From positions 1-64,000 of IMG/VR virus record IMGVR_UViG_3300036045_000005: 64,000 bases of DNA. The stretch is one strand, 5' to 3'. This document shows positions 30,749 to 37,921 of the stretch, one piece after another. Position numbers and translations under genes: made by a program. Every line of letters starts with the position of its first letter. Positions within the stretch are counted from its first letter, which is position 1. Source of the stretch: a virus. Under the pieces are notes generated by a model. That model ran no database searches. It was not told where the DNA came from and saw only the letters and a list, made by a program, of their open reading frames with translations.

Positions 30749-33169
30749 ATGCCTTCAGAAGAAGAAATGAAAATCGCCGCTGTGAATGACAGCACGAATG
30801 CCGTCACCACCGGCAGCGACGCGAAAGTAACCGCTATCACCATCACCGGCACGGCCGACAGCGGCACACAAGCGACTGAGCCGACGGCCGTAGAAGCAAC
30901 AACCCCAGTCGAACCAATCCCTGCGACTGAACCAGAACCGGAAGCTGGCAACGAACCGTTGAAAGCCACCGCCCTCAATGACGTAGTAAGCGCGGTGTTT
31001 AGTGCCATCTGGCGCGTGCTAGAAGCCAGCCGTGAATATGATGCCTGGACTTCCCATGTTTACGACGGCTTTGCCATTGTCCAGAAGGGGGCCGGGTATT
31101 GGCGGGTGGATTACACCATCGTGGACGGGCAGGTGGTCTTGCAACCCCGCGAGGCGTGGACGCTGGTGGAAGCGGAGTGGGTGGAAGCCGAGCGGCTAGA
31201 GAACACCACCGTCAGCTTTGGCGGTGAGGTGAAGGCTCTAGGCGCGGGCATCGTCGGTGGCTATCTGGTGAAGTTTAGCGACGCGGACACCCCTGATCTG
31301 GAAGATGATTTCTTCGATGCGGAGACGGATTTCGGCCCGCATGAGAAGTGCCTGGTCTATTACCAGCACGGGCTGGATGCCACGTTAGGCGTGAAGCGTC
31401 TGGGCGGCAAATTCGCCAAAGGGCTGGCAAGCCTGAAGGTTGACAAGGTGGGTGTCTGGATTCAGGCACAACTTGACCTGGCCGACGAATACGAAGCGGC
31501 CGTCTACCAGCTAACGGAAATGGGTAAGATGGGCTGGTCGTCTGGCACGGCCACCCACCTGGTGCGGCGCGAATTGAAGTCAGGGAGCAACGGCCGTAAG
31601 TCGTACCACATCACCACCTGGCCGTTGGGATTGGATGCCAGCCTGACCCCCACACCGGCCGCAGGCCCGGAACAAACCAAAGTTGTACCCCTCAAGTCTT
31701 ATGCCCAGGAGCAGGCAGCCAGGCTGCCCGGCCTAAAGGCGTTGTTACAGGAGGTGAAGACTATGGCTGTCTCCACTTCAACCGCAACCGCGACGGCCGT
31801 ACAACCAACCCCTGCCCCTGGTAAAGAAACAGTAATAACCCAATCGAATAAATCGGAGGATTTCAACATGCCCCCTGAAGAACTTGAAAAATTGATTACC
31901 AACGCAGTGAAAACCGGCGTTGCCGCAGTCGGAGAAAAGGTAACGGCCTTAGAAGCCAAACTCGCTAAAGAACCGGCCGTCAATGACAGCGGCTACAACG
32001 TACCCGGCGAGGATGAAGAAAAGAAGTTTACGGACATCCTGTACAACGTGCGCTACGGCGGTAAGAGCGATGACGAGGTGAAACACCTGGTCATGGACGA
32101 AATAGCTGGCGGTAATTACAAGGCGTTCGTCATGGCCCAGAACATCGCCTTCGCCAAATACATCCGCTTCGGTACTGGCGAGATGGATGCGAAAGAGGTG
32201 AAGTTGCTCAAGCGGCAGGTCTTTGCCCCGGCTTACGTCATCAAAGCGTTGCAAGACGGCATGGACATGCGCGAATTGAAGGACGCGATGGTAGAAGCGC
32301 AGGGTAGCCTGGGTGGGTACGCGGTGCCACCGAACATGCAGGAGAACATCGCCCGGCGTCTACCTGGCCTGACGGCCGTACGCGGTGGCGGCGCTCGTGT
32401 CATCACCCTGGTGCGTGGCAACTCCATCGAAGTGCCCGTCTATAGCGGTGGCAATGACCGCTACGTGGGCAACCTGCGCGGTCAGTGGGGAACAGAAACC
32501 CAGGCCCCAGCCGAACAAAACGCCACGCTCGGCATGGAAACGGTTATCGCCGACATCTACACCTACAAAATCCCGATGTCTACTTCGCTGGTTGAGGATG
32601 CTTCCAACCTGACGACACTGGTAGAAGACGACGTCGTGATGACGGTAGCCATTGATGAGGATGAGGTGTTCCTGATAGGCGACGGTGTGGGAAAGCCGCT
32701 GGGCTGGTTGCCGGGTGCGGCAAACAGCCTGAGCCTGACGGAAGTCAACTCCGGTGGCGCGTCCGCTCTTACGACGGCCGGCATTAAAGCCTTAAAGCGC
32801 GGTGTGGCCTCCCAATATCGTGGCCGGGGCAGCTTTGTTGCCAATAGCGACACCTACGGCGACATCGAAGCCCTCACCGTCAGCGGCACTGGCTCAGATT
32901 TTGCCTTCGGCGACTTGAGCGAAGAGGGTACTTTGCTGCGCCGTCCCGCTTTGGAATCTGAGGCGATGCCTGACGTAGCGGCCAACGCCTTCGCCATCCT
33001 GTTCGCGGACATGAGCGGCTACTACATTGTAGACCGGGCTGGCCTGACAGTGATGCGGATGCAGGACAGTTACACAGGGATCAACAAGGTGGAGTTGCAC
33101 GTGCGCAAGCGCGTTGGTGGCCGACCGGTTGAGACCTGGAAAGCGGCCGTGCAAAAGGTGGCGGCATAG
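30749..33169 (+). CDS. Fused prohead protease and HK97-type major capsid protein
   Basis: 806 residues. The first part (about 150-310) resembles the HK97 prohead protease (peptidase S78): GGYLVKFSDADTPDLEDDFF, the His in YYQHGLDATLG, and the Ser in MGWSSGTATHLV. The second part (from about 370) is a scaffold helix region, then a HK97 capsid fold (SLGGYAVPPNMQENIARRLP, EVPVYSGG, a DGVGKPLGWLPG loop and a VMRMQDSYTG end). Fusion of protease and capsid is known in some phages. Internal ATGs at 31764 (GAGGTGAAGACT upstream) and 31869 (CGGAGGATTTCAAC upstream) could yield capsid alone. Confidence 0.88.
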   Translation: MPSEEEMKIAAVNDSTNAVTTGSDAKVTAITITGTADSGTQATEPTAVEATTPVEPIPATEPEPEAGNEPLKATALNDVVSAVFSAIWRVLEASREYDAWTSHVYDGFAIVQKGAGYWRVDYTIVDGQVVLQPREAWTLVEAEWVEAERLENTTVSFGGEVKALGAGIVGGYLVKFSDADTPDLEDDFFDAETDFGPHEKCLVYYQHGLDATLGVKRLGGKFAKGLASLKVDKVGVWIQAQLDLADEYEAAVYQLTEMGKMGWSSGTATHLVRRELKSGSNGRKSYHITTWPLGLDASLTPTPAAGPEQTKVVPLKSYAQEQAARLPGLKALLQEVKTMAVSTSTATATAVQPTPAPGKETVITQSNKSEDFNMPPEELEKLITNAVKTGVAAVGEKVTALEAKLAKEPAVNDSGYNVPGEDEEKKFTDILYNVRYGGKSDDEVKHLVMDEIAGGNYKAFVMAQNIAFAKYIRFGTGEMDAKEVKLLKRQVFAPAYVIKALQDGMDMRELKDAMVEAQGSLGGYAVPPNMQENIARRLPGLTAVRGGGARVITLVRGNSIEVPVYSGGNDRYVGNLRGQWGTETQAPAEQNATLGMETVIADIYTYKIPMSTSLVEDASNLTTLVEDDVVMTVAIDEDEVFLIGDGVGKPLGWLPGAANSLSLTEVNSGGASALTTAGIKALKRGVASQYRGRGSFVANSDTYGDIEALTVSGTGSDFAFGDLSEEGTLLRRPALESEAMPDVAANAFAILFADMSGYYIVDRAGLTVMRMQDSYTGINKVELHVRKRVGGRPVETWKAAVQKVAA
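31852..31869 (+). promoter_or_regulatory. Internal ribosome-binding site within the protease-capsid gene
   Basis: CGGAGG about ten bases before an in-frame ATG at 31869 would start a protein at MPPEELEKLITNAVK, just ahead of the scaffold-like helices. This would let the phage make excess capsid over protease from one gene. Confidence 0.5.
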
Positions 33170-33183
33170 TTGCATAAAAATCC

Positions 33184-33215
33184 GGCGGGGCTGACTATCC
33201 AGCCCCGCCCCTTTC
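33184..33215 (+). terminator. Hairpin after the capsid gene
   Basis: GGCGGGGCTG (33184-33193) and CAGCCCCGCC (33200-33209) form a perfect 10-bp stem with a 6-base loop, followed by CCTTTCTT. It may partly terminate or protect the capsid transcript. Confidence 0.7.
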
Positions 33216-33230
33216 TTGGAGGATTCTCTC

Positions 33231-33680
33231 ATGAGCATGTTACTCAATTCTATAGGCAAAGACCTGTACATCCAGGTTTTAGAGCCGGGTCTGACTGCCC
33301 TCACCAACGCGAAATTTCCCGCCTCTGGCTCTTTCATTGATGTCTCTCGCTTCGAGCGGTTCGCGTTTCTGGTCGGTCTGGACGTGATTGCCGATGCCCT
33401 GGATTTCAAGGTACAGCAGGCGACAGCGGTCAACGGCACACCGAAAGACATCACGGGGGCAGCCGATACTGATTCAGCGGGCACTGATGACCAGAAGTGG
33501 ATTGTTATCGAGGTGCAAACCCGCAAGCTGGACATCAACAACGATTACCGATACGTCACGCTGGATGTGAGCGGTGTCAGTGGTACCGACAACGCCTGCA
33601 TCGTTTTTATCGGTGTTCCGACGAAACGGCCGGTCACGCAGCACGCCGACTTCCTGGATCACGTTATCGTCGCTGGGTAG
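33231..33680 (+). CDS. Structural protein, possible head decoration or connector
   Basis: 149 residues. A beta-rich sequence (GSFIDVSRFERFAFLVGLD ... DYRYVTLDVSGVSGTDNACI) with no enzyme motif; directly follows the capsid gene. Proteins of this size and place often decorate the head. TTGGAGG precedes ATG 33231. Confidence 0.6.
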   Translation: MSMLLNSIGKDLYIQVLEPGLTALTNAKFPASGSFIDVSRFERFAFLVGLDVIADALDFKVQQATAVNGTPKDITGAADTDSAGTDDQKWIVIEVQTRKLDINNDYRYVTLDVSGVSGTDNACIVFIGVPTKRPVTQHADFLDHVIVAG

Positions 33681-33702
33681 TCGCCGCCTATTGGTGGCCC
33701 AT

Positions 33703-33732
33703 GAGGACGGCCGGCGGCACCTGGCCGTCCTC
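33703..33732 (+). terminator. Hairpin with 10-bp stem
   Basis: GAGGACGGCC (33703-33712) and GGCCGTCCTC (33723-33732) around a 10-base loop, followed by TTATC. Contains the ACGGCC half of the abundant palindrome. May be a partial terminator or RNA stabiliser. Confidence 0.55.
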
Positions 33733-33749
33733 TTATCGGGAGATAACAC

Positions 33750-34097
33750 ATGGCACGTACAGCACTAACCGTAAACGAAATTGATAAGGACGGCCTGATC
33801 GTCAGCCTTTCGGCTGCCAATGCCGATGGGCATTCTGTGGCCGCAGACCGCAATGCGGCTAGTTATATTGAAGTGCTGAACGGTAGTGGCTCGTCCATCA
33901 CCGTCACCATTCAAACCCCGGCCACCGCAGGCGGGCTGGCCATTGCGGATCGTACCGTCTCCATCGGCGCAGGGGTGCGGCAAAAGATTTCATTGGAAGA
34001 TCGAGACCTGTATGTTCGGGACGATGGCACGATCTATGTGGACTTTTCGGCCGTTACCACTGTGACCTGCGGCGCGTTCAAAATCTCGAAGGACTGA
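33750..34097 (+). CDS. Structural protein, beta-rich
   Basis: 115 residues, with GGGAG upstream of the ATG. Strands such as SSITVTIQTPATAGGLAIAD and a C-terminal TVTCGAFKISKD suggest a small beta-sandwich. Between head and connector genes, so probably a head or neck protein; not assigned to a family. Confidence 0.6.
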   Translation: MARTALTVNEIDKDGLIVSLSAANADGHSVAADRNAASYIEVLNGSGSSITVTIQTPATAGGLAIADRTVSIGAGVRQKISLEDRDLYVRDDGTIYVDFSAVTTVTCGAFKISKD

Positions 34098-34099
34098 TA

Positions 34100-34723
34100 A
34101 TGGCCTACGCCACGCTGGAAGAGGTGATGCAGGAGATGGGTGTGCTGGAAGAGGGCATCAATACTGATCTGTTGCAGGCCAAGATTGATGCTGCCCAGGA
34201 CATCGTTGAAAACGTCACCCATCGCTGTTTTGAGGCGGATGCGGATGAAACCCGGCTGATTGATTACAGCGAGGAAACGGTGGACGGCCGCACCCTGCAC
34301 CTGCCCTACGACATTTGCCAGATCGCCGAAGTGCTGAATGGTGATGGTGAGGAAGTCACGGTGAATGAGTACGTGACCACGCCGCGATTACGCACCGTCT
34401 CTAGCGGCTCTTCGGTGATGCCGGCCGTGCGTGATGCCTGGCCCTGGTACGCGCTGACCATCAAATCTTCGGTGTCCAAAGCCTGGACGTATGAGGATGA
34501 CCGGGAGGAGGCGATCAGTATCACCGGCCGGTGGGCTTTTAGCGTGACCCCGCCAGCAGCGATTAAGGCGGCCACCATTCGCCTGGCTCATTGGCTCTAC
34601 ATGCAGAAGGATGACCTGCGCGACCGGGAAGAGAGCGAGGTTTCGCAAGATGGGATTCTCCTGTTGATGGGCGATTTGCCCAATGACGTGCAGGCGCGGC
34701 TGCTGCCGTTTGTGAGGTTGTAA
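34100..34723 (+). CDS. Head-tail connector protein (gp6-like)
   Basis: 207 residues. Starts YATLEEVMQEMGVLEE, then LLQAKIDAAQDIVENVTHR, and ends with IKAATIRLAHWLYMQKDD; this is the pattern of SPP1 gp15/HK97 gp6 adaptor proteins, whose helices dock on the portal ring. It ends one base into the next gene. Confidence 0.75.
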   Translation: MAYATLEEVMQEMGVLEEGINTDLLQAKIDAAQDIVENVTHRCFEADADETRLIDYSEETVDGRTLHLPYDICQIAEVLNGDGEEVTVNEYVTTPRLRTVSSGSSVMPAVRDAWPWYALTIKSSVSKAWTYEDDREEAISITGRWAFSVTPPAAIKAATIRLAHWLYMQKDDLRDREESEVSQDGILLLMGDLPNDVQARLLPFVRL

Positions 34724-35184
34724 TGTCAGACCTGGTGGGAATTCACAATGCGTTAGCCGCCCAAACCATCACGCTCACGAACGGCCGTGAGGTTCCGGCG
34801 TGGGCGTTGGATGAGGTGAAGAATAGCGTTATCTCTGACCGACTGCCGATTCGTCTGCTGCTGCCACCGGGCGCGGAAGGGGGTTCGGCCGTTGAGGGTT
34901 TTGAGATGGTCAGCTTCAAGAACGCGCAGGTCGTCTGGCGGGTGGTGGATTTGCTGCTGTACCAAACGATTGGCAAAGCGGGCGGGGTGGCGAATGTGTG
35001 GGAAGTGTTGACGGATTACGTCGCCCAATATGTCCGCTATTTTTCGACGCACCGCAAGCTCACACCCAGCGCAACGATCACCGGCTTTGCTCCACAAGCG
35101 GGTGTGTTTCAATGGCCGCGTGGCAGTGAGAACCAGTATCACGGCGTTCTGATGGCGGTGCTGGTGAGCGAAACGATTTGTTGA
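34723..35184 (+). CDS. Minor tail or neck protein
   Basis: 153 residues. A mixed fold with YVAQYVRYFSTHRKLTPSAT and a beta C-terminus (YHGVLMAVLVSETI). Position between connector and tail tube matches a tail terminator or neck protein; no motif proves this. Confidence 0.6.
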   Translation: MSDLVGIHNALAAQTITLTNGREVPAWALDEVKNSVISDRLPIRLLLPPGAEGGSAVEGFEMVSFKNAQVVWRVVDLLLYQTIGKAGGVANVWEVLTDYVAQYVRYFSTHRKLTPSATITGFAPQAGVFQWPRGSENQYHGVLMAVLVSETIC

Positions 35185-35212
35185 CCGCAGAGAATCTGCG
35201 ACCGGAGGACGT

Positions 35213-35608
35213 ATGAACAAAGTCATTGTTACCGAAGCGGGCGATGGGTTTAAGTTTTTAGACCCGTTTGCTAAGGCGTTTAAGGTGAAAGCGGGCGAGA
35301 CGGCCGTCGTTCTGAGCCAGACGTATGCCCATTCGCTGGTGAGGGATGGCTATGCTGAATGGGCAGAGGAGCCAGAACCACCACTAGCGGAAACGGAAGC
35401 GGCTGTATCCGATGAGGAAGCGACTGCTGCGCTGGTGGAAGTGGATGGCATTGGCCCCAAGACGGCCGAGAAGCTGGTAGCGGCTGGCATCCGTTCGCTG
35501 GCTGAATTGGTGGCGGCTGACCCGGCCGCTTTAGCGACAACATTGGACGTGACTGAAAGCAAGGTCGCAGCCTGGCAGGAAGCGTCCGCACAGCTTCAAG
35601 GAGAATAA
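35213..35608 (+). CDS. Helix-hairpin-helix protein in the tail operon
   Basis: 131 residues. The C-terminal half contains VDGIGPKTAEKLVAAGIRSL and DPAALATTLDV, a typical HhH pair that contacts DNA backbone or proteins. The N-terminus is a small domain (FKVKAGETAVVLSQTYAHSL) seen in phage neck proteins. Acidic linker between. CGGAGGACGT precedes the ATG; a short CGCAGA-gaa-TCTGCG hairpin lies upstream (35186-35200). Confidence 0.68.
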   Translation: MNKVIVTEAGDGFKFLDPFAKAFKVKAGETAVVLSQTYAHSLVRDGYAEWAEEPEPPLAETEAAVSDEEATAALVEVDGIGPKTAEKLVAAGIRSLAELVAADPAALATTLDVTESKVAAWQEASAQLQGE

Positions 35609-35610
35609 TC

Positions 35611-36084
35611 ATGGCAATATGTGAAGGTTCAAGCGGCGCAGACCTGCTGGTAGAGTATTCCGACGATCCGAGCCTGACCTGGAATGATGTCGGGCACACC
35701 TGGAACGAAGTGAATGGTGTGGTGGGTATGCTCGACGTGACGGGCGGCGACAAGGAAGCGGCGATGAAACGCACCTTTGGCGGCAACGTCATCGCGGGTA
35801 TGACTGGGGCTGGTTTGCAAAATGTCGTTCTGGATGTGGTTTTTGAGAACGATGCCAACAGCTTCCTGGAATTCCTGACTGACACGTGGGATGGCACGGG
35901 TGAACGGTGCTATTACATTCGCTGGTCTTATAACGAGGGTGCCTCTGGCGCGTTACGACGCACGGCCAAAGTCGCCTTGCTGACCAACCCGTTTACGGGC
36001 GGTAATGCGGGTGATGCGAACCCGGTGAGCAAGCAGTTGACGCATGTGGTTGACGGTATTATTCATCGGGATGCAGTTCCTTGA
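35611..36084 (+). CDS. Probable major tail tube protein
   Basis: 157 residues. Beta-rich with GVVGMLDVTGGDKEAAMKRT and FEN-like NVVLDVVFENDANSFLEFL, ending VVDGIIHRDAVP. It lies just ahead of the frameshifted chaperone genes, where siphoviruses encode the tail tube. The tube call rests on order and fold, not a recognised signature. Confidence 0.62.
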   Translation: MAICEGSSGADLLVEYSDDPSLTWNDVGHTWNEVNGVVGMLDVTGGDKEAAMKRTFGGNVIAGMTGAGLQNVVLDVVFENDANSFLEFLTDTWDGTGERCYYIRWSYNEGASGALRRTAKVALLTNPFTGGNAGDANPVSKQLTHVVDGIIHRDAVP

Positions 36085-36090
36085 TCGTAA

Positions 36091-36113
36091 GGGGCGGATC
36101 TCAGACCCGCCCC
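36091..36113 (+). terminator. GC-rich hairpin after the tail tube gene
   Basis: GGGGCGG (36091-36097) and CCGCCCC (36107-36113), extended by TCT/AGA across a mismatch. No T-run follows; TATAATAGGAG comes next. Together with the hairpins after the capsid gene it marks highly expressed structural genes. Confidence 0.55.
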
Positions 36114-36131
36114 TATAATAGGAGATGTGCC

Positions 36132-36953
36132 GTGGGCAATCGGGAGGTCTACGTACCGCAACACGTTTTTCATACGGCCGCTGCTGAGGATTATCCGGGG
36201 GTGACGGCCGTTTCCGCCAAACTCATCTTCCCCAACCCGTTTACATTAGGTGATTACAAACGTTGGTACCGGGCACTCATGCCGAACCTGGCGAACAAGG
36301 AAGACCCGGATAACGATGCTTTGCTGCGCGAATACCGGGCAGCGATGACGATTGCGGCGTTGGAGGAGATAATGCCAGAGGGTGATGTTGAGCCCAACCT
36401 GCATAACCCGGATGCGTTTAATCTGCGTAATGTGGTGATTGTGGACGGCCGTGTGCCAGACGATCTACCCATCCCTTTTGCTACCTGGGTTTGTGATTGT
36501 GCCGAGGCGTATTTTGGCAGCTACGTCGTCCTGGAGAATCGCCAGACGAAGATCGCCCGGTTGACCCGCTTCCGGCTGTCATCCAACACCATTGACGTGG
36601 CCGAACCGATGCTTGCCGGTTTGTTGCCGGATTTGCAGACTTACACTGGCAGCGTGACCTTTGCAAAGGTGATGACGAAGACGAGTTATTCGCGTTGGCA
36701 AAAGTCGTTACGTGCTTTGCCCGGCGTGGAAGCCACCGACATTGACAACACCTTCTTCATGCGCCAATACCGGGCGGCGTTGGAACTGATTGAGAGTTGG
36801 GCGGTGGGAGATATACCGTTAAAGCTGATGAAGCACAAAGATGGGGAGGAAGCCCCTTTGCTGCTGGCCTCGTTCCTGGTGCTGGCGGCCGAGGCATATC
36901 TTGCCAAGACGATGACCTTAAAAAAAATGCCCGCGCTGTATGGGGTCACATAA
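36132..36953 (+). CDS. Tail assembly chaperone, upstream frame (gpG-like)
   Basis: 273 residues from GTG 36132 with AGGAGATGTGCC ahead; the frame back to 36081 overlaps the tail tube gene and the hairpin. It lies between tail tube and tape measure as lambda G does. Ends soon after a slippery stretch of eight A residues (36920-36927), where a -1 shift would continue into the next frame. Longer than lambda gpG (140 residues). Confidence 0.75.
   Translation: MGNREVYVPQHVFHTAAAEDYPGVTAVSAKLIFPNPFTLGDYKRWYRALMPNLANKEDPDNDALLREYRAAMTIAALEEIMPEGDVEPNLHNPDAFNLRNVVIVDGRVPDDLPIPFATWVCDCAEAYFGSYVVLENRQTKIARLTRFRLSSNTIDVAEPMLAGLLPDLQTYTGSVTFAKVMTKTSYSRWQKSLRALPGVEATDIDNTFFMRQYRAALELIESWAVGDIPLKLMKHKDGEEAPLLLASFLVLAAEAYLAKTMTLKKMPALYGVT
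36920..36927 (+). other. Slippery site for -1 programmed frameshift
   Basis: Eight A residues read as TTA AAA AAA ATG in frame 0, so AAA AAA can slip back one base. The -1 frame runs open from well before here to 37243. This arrangement is the conserved G/GT frameshift of long-tailed phages. Confidence 0.8.
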
Positions 36954-37243
36954 TTCGGAAGGGTCGGGATGGCCCACCGCCCTGGTCGCTGGCGTTGGCG
37001 CGGGAGTGCCTGGATTATTACGGGAATTGGTTGCACTTCCCGCGCCCCGATGGCCCGTTGGCGCAAGATGAATATGAGATGGATTGTGTACATAATGCCT
37101 GGGCGATTGAGCGGATTTATTCTTCGGAGAAGGATAATGAGTTCAAGCGGCGAAACGGCCGTTTCCGGCTTTGGGTAATGTCTAAATCGCCAGAGGATGA
37201 GCAAGGCGTTTGGCTATGTCCCTGGCTCGAAGATGAAGAATAA
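36926..37243 (+). CDS. Tail assembly chaperone, frameshift extension (gpGT-like)
   Basis: About 105 residues translated only as the tail of the gene at 36132 after the -1 shift: KK then NARAVWGHIIRKG, with conserved PPPWSLALARECLDYYGNW. The open frame starts at 36797 but its upstream part is a shadow of the first gene. The fusion protein chaperones the tape measure during tail assembly. A terminator follows. Confidence 0.78.
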   Translation, partial: NARAVWGHIIRKGRDGPPPWSLALARECLDYYGNWLHFPRPDGPLAQDEYEMDCVHNAWAIERIYSSEKDNEFKRRNGRFRLWVMSKSPEDEQGVWLCPWLEDEE

Positions 37244-37247
37244 AAGC

Positions 37248-37278
37248 AAAAGCCCTGCTGGGAACAGACAGGGCTTTT
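37248..37278. terminator. Bidirectional terminator between convergent genes
   Basis: AAAAGCCCTG (37248-37257) and CAGGGCTTTT (37269-37278) around 11 bases. A and T flanks allow termination in both directions, between the + strand chaperone and the - strand gene at 37340. Confidence 0.8.
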
Positions 37279-37339
37279 GTGTCTCTTGCGAGACAAGACC
37301 GACTGCATTATATGCAATTCGCCGGAGAGCTACAACCCT

Positions 37340-37717
37340 CTATTCTACAGCGTTACCGGCCGTTGGTGTGCCTACTGCTTCTTCCTGGTAGCGCAGGTGC
37401 ATCACTTGAAAGTCTTTGGTCATCACCACGTCAAACGGCTCCCACCCGCCTTCACACAACTCCCTGAACAACCAGCGAGATATTCGCTCATCATTCCCAT
37501 CTAGCCGATGTAGTTGCAAAAAACAAGTTGTGCCGGTGACATCATGTTGAACATGGCGTAACTCCACTTTGGGCGCATGTATTTTAGCCTTGTCTATCAG
37601 CCAGTCTAAAACGTCTACGTGGGTACAATATAGGTTGAGGCTGGTGTAGTTGATGAAGCCCTGCTTATCCCCCCACATCGTTTCAACGGTCATGCTCAAG
37701 TATTTGTAACGCTTCAT
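37340..37717 (-). CDS. Reversed gene of unknown function (moron-like)
   Basis: 125 residues, the only opposite-strand gene in the morphogenesis region. It has a strong GGAGGAACCC before its ATG, its own promoter and a shared terminator. LFRELCEGGWEPFDVVMTK near the end resembles the 'GWE' motif of DUF4177-like small proteins. An independently expressed cassette inserted between tail genes is typical of a moron that acts in the lysogen. Confidence 0.72.
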   Translation of the reverse strand: MKRYKYLSMTVETMWGDKQGFINYTSLNLYCTHVDVLDWLIDKAKIHAPKVELRHVQHDVTGTTCFLQLHRLDGNDERISRWLFRELCEGGWEPFDVVMTKDFQVMHLRYQEEAVGTPTAGNAVE

Positions 37718-37758
37718 GGGGTTCCTCCTGTTTGGTGAAACAACGCTAAGATGGGGTT

Positions 37759-37788
37759 AGTATAAGTGCGGTAGGGGACGGCCGTCAA
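37759..37788 (-). promoter_or_regulatory. Promoter of the reversed gene
   Basis: On the minus strand TTGACG (37788-37783), 18-base spacer, TATACT (37764-37759). It diverges from the promoter at 37811. Its -35 lies in an ACGGCCGT copy. Confidence 0.7.
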
Positions 37789-37810
37789 ACAATTCCCTTC
37801 CCCCTGCTAA

Positions 37811-37839
37811 TTGACCCCTATCCTTTGATAATGTAAAAT
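37811..37839 (+). promoter_or_regulatory. Promoter of the tape measure operon
   Basis: TTGACC (37811-37816), 17-base spacer, TAAAAT (37834-37839), followed by TAAATCAAATCGAATT, as at 30659. A leader terminator follows before the gene. Confidence 0.75.
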
Positions 37840-37857
37840 TAAATCAAATCGAATTTA

Positions 37858-37916
37858 GCCCCTCTGGGAAACTTCCACAGCGGCTCGTGAGAACCCACTC
37901 ACGAGCCGCCTTTTTG
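37858..37916 (+). terminator. Leader terminator before the tape measure gene
   Basis: GCGGCTCGTGAG (37880-37891) and CTCACGAGCCGC (37898-37909), loop AACCCA, then CTTTTTG. The leader GCCCCTCTGGGAAACTTCC mirrors that of the capsid operon. Compensatory change in the stem (T-A at 30705 region becomes C-G here) supports a selected RNA structure. Confidence 0.85.
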
Positions 37917-37921
37917 TTTGA

